This document shows positions 13,962 through 15,229 of a stretch of DNA of 15,229 bases, piece after piece (within the stretch, counting starts at the first letter, position 1; the number at the start of each line of letters is the position of its first letter). The notes under the pieces are model-generated. The model did no database searches and was not told the DNA's origin. It saw only the letters and a list, made by a program, of their open reading frames with translations. The position numbers were made by a program, and so were the translations under genes. The DNA is from an uncultured Prevotellaceae bacterium (GTDB lineage: Bacteria > Bacteroidota > Bacteroidia > Bacteroidales > Bacteroidaceae), in contig CALZOH010000055.1 in the NCBI GenBank assembly GCA_945827465.1, positions 1 to 15,229 on the forward strand, written 5' to 3'.

Positions 13962-15089
13962 TCCTTCCGGCTTGCGTTGACGCAACCTTCGGTCGCAGAC
14001 AGTTTCACCCAGGTAGCGCAAATCGATGGTGCTGCGGCCGGATAATGATACGTGCTGCCGTGATGCTTGAAGGAGATATAGTATTCAATCGTTCCCTTCA
14101 GCGTTTGGGGAATCGTCACCGAGAAATGATGAGCGTCGTCTGCCTGCATCGCAAGGGTTTTGAACGAACCTTTGCCCAACTGCCGGTAGTGCAGGCAAGG
14201 GGCCTCATCAGCCGAAGTCTTACCCGGAATAGTCAGTTCGAGCCGGTAGGGTTCGTCTGCCTCGAGAAGTTCGCGATGGTTCAGCACGACCAGTTGGGGA
14301 GAGAGCCGATAGTCCATGGAAAGGTGGCACTCGGCGGGAAGCGGCTTCTTGGTAAGGCGAACGATTTCGGCGTCGTGTTTCGTGAGGAACCCATAAGTCT
14401 TGCGCGTCTGCGACTCCAAGTTGATTAAGGTCCCCACTTCGCCGATGGTCGAGATGGTCTGGAGTTGTTGCTCGATCAGTCGCTCCCAGATCCGGGCCAA
14501 CTCGATGCGAAGAGGCAAGACGGTTTTTTCAATGGTGGGGCCGTCGGGCGATTGGCTCATCAGGCGGTCCATCTTTCCCCGAAGGCAACCCAGTTGTCCC
14601 ATGGTTCGCAGATATTCAAACGTATGGAGCCAATAGTCGAAGCGAGCAAGATTTCCCTTTCCACTCACCAAAAGCGACCCTTCGTGGTTCGTCGGGAATG
14701 ATATCGCCATGAAGCGTAAACACGACGCCCAATAATTCGGCATATTGGTAAACGCCATAAAGCAGGCCCACGTCCGAGCCACCTACGATGTGCAGCCCTT
14801 TCTCATCGCGGTCAATGCGGAAGGATTCGGGTGAAAGCCGGGATGAATCGCAGGAAAGTCGGATAGCCGTCTTGGACTTGCCGGACTTAGACGGAAGAAC
14901 CGGCAATCGTGTCTTCGTGCGCAAATAGATATACTTCTGCACCTCGTCGGCAGCTAAGCGTTCAATGGACGTGGCCGAAGGAGAGAGTAGTATCGCCTTG
15001 GGCTCACTTTTAGAGGTAGCATGGCAAAGAACCGAAATGAGGAAGAGCCAGAATGCCATCAGAAACTTTCTACAAGAAATCATGATCAT
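13958..15089 (-). pseudogene. Broken glycoside-hydrolase-like exported protein (internal deletion plus frameshift)
   Basis: The first part (15089 to about 14660) starts MIMISCRKFLMAFWLFLISV, a signal peptide. It continues with ILLSPSATSIERLAADEVQKYI and GGSDVGLLYGVYQYAELLGV, typical of the N-terminal domain of alpha-glucuronidase/GH67-GH115-type proteins. From about 14680 to the stop at 13958 a different frame encodes GKGNLARFDYWLHTFEYLR..GQLGCLRG and a beta-sandwich end (FKTLAMQADDAHHFSVTIP), which I recall as the C-terminal part of large (about 850-900 residue) Bacteroidetes proteins of this kind. The catalytic middle is absent and the join changes frame, so no functional product is expected. 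The second frame has no start of its own: its upstream Met codons fall in the shadow of the first part. The precise family is uncertain. The 140 bases upstream (15090-15229) show no gene and no clear promoter. Confidence 0.75.
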
Positions 15090-15229
15090 ATCAATCAGTT
15101 GAGGTTGTTAAATATGCTACAGAATAACGTCATCCAAGAAACCTTAAAAGTTCCGGTAACGTTTTTCAAATGCCAATTTACACGAATATGGTGGAAGGAA
15201 CGGCATAGAATCGAATAGAACAACCTGAT

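Noticed and set aside
14616..15089. Treating the two overlapping minus-strand frames at the right end as two independent genes
   Set aside because: The second frame lacks a plausible own start and its recognisable sequence begins only after the join; both halves resemble the ends of one large protein family.
15103..15226. AGGTTGTT (15103-15110) and AACAACCT (15219-15226) as mobile-element inverted ends
   Set aside because: Only eight bases, no transposase and no target duplication seen; expected by chance at this distance.

Overview
The window looks like chromosomal DNA from a strictly anaerobic member of the Bacteroidales, probably close to Prevotella. Four things point there: a biotin-dependent, sodium-pumping methylmalonyl-CoA decarboxylase operon; -7 promoter boxes of the Bacteroidetes type (TAnnTTTG) upstream of several genes; general lack of Shine-Dalgarno sequences; and menaquinone-type MenA. 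Gene families are recognised from memory; no database search was run.

Layout. Positions 1-5074 are a minus-strand block. mmdA (carboxyltransferase) is followed by a lamin-tail/OadG-type gamma subunit, a small extra gene, the biotin carrier and the beta-subunit sodium pump. A hairpin then separates these from a small four-cysteine protein and the 5' part of a YaaA-type gene cut by the window edge. A divergent promoter region (5075-5288) leads to a plus-strand operon of overlapping genes: a MATE exporter, a cytidylate-kinase-like protein and a YfcE-type phosphoesterase. This ends in a terminator at 7800-7850. A convergent gap follows (7761-8234), bounded inside by the terminators of both flanking operons. 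It holds an AT-rich array of six 14-bp palindromes at a 42-bp period plus one degenerate copy. Next come menA and an HI0933-type flavoprotein gene (minus, overlapping by 4 bases), tRNA-Ser(GGA) with its own promoter and terminator (minus), and metY-cysK (plus), a sulfide-assimilation pair ending in a terminator. A LuxR-type regulator follows, with a -7 box almost touching its start codon. The last 1.1 kb (minus) is a broken polysaccharide-degradation gene whose middle appears deleted.

How the genes work together. The mmd genes form the last energy-conserving step of the succinate-to-propionate route: methylmalonyl-CoA is decarboxylated through the biotin carrier and sodium is exported. MenA supplies the quinone lipid tail used by anaerobic fumarate respiration, which feeds the same route. 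metY and cysK fix sulfide into homocysteine and cysteine.

Most unusual items: (1) the phased palindrome array, which lies where neither neighbour needs a promoter operator and whose spacing equals four DNA helical turns; (2) a 91-residue gene inside the mmd operon whose end resembles the gamma-subunit tail and whose start weakly resembles the biotin-carrier head, as a local tandem duplication would produce; (3) the internally deleted glycoside-hydrolase-like gene.
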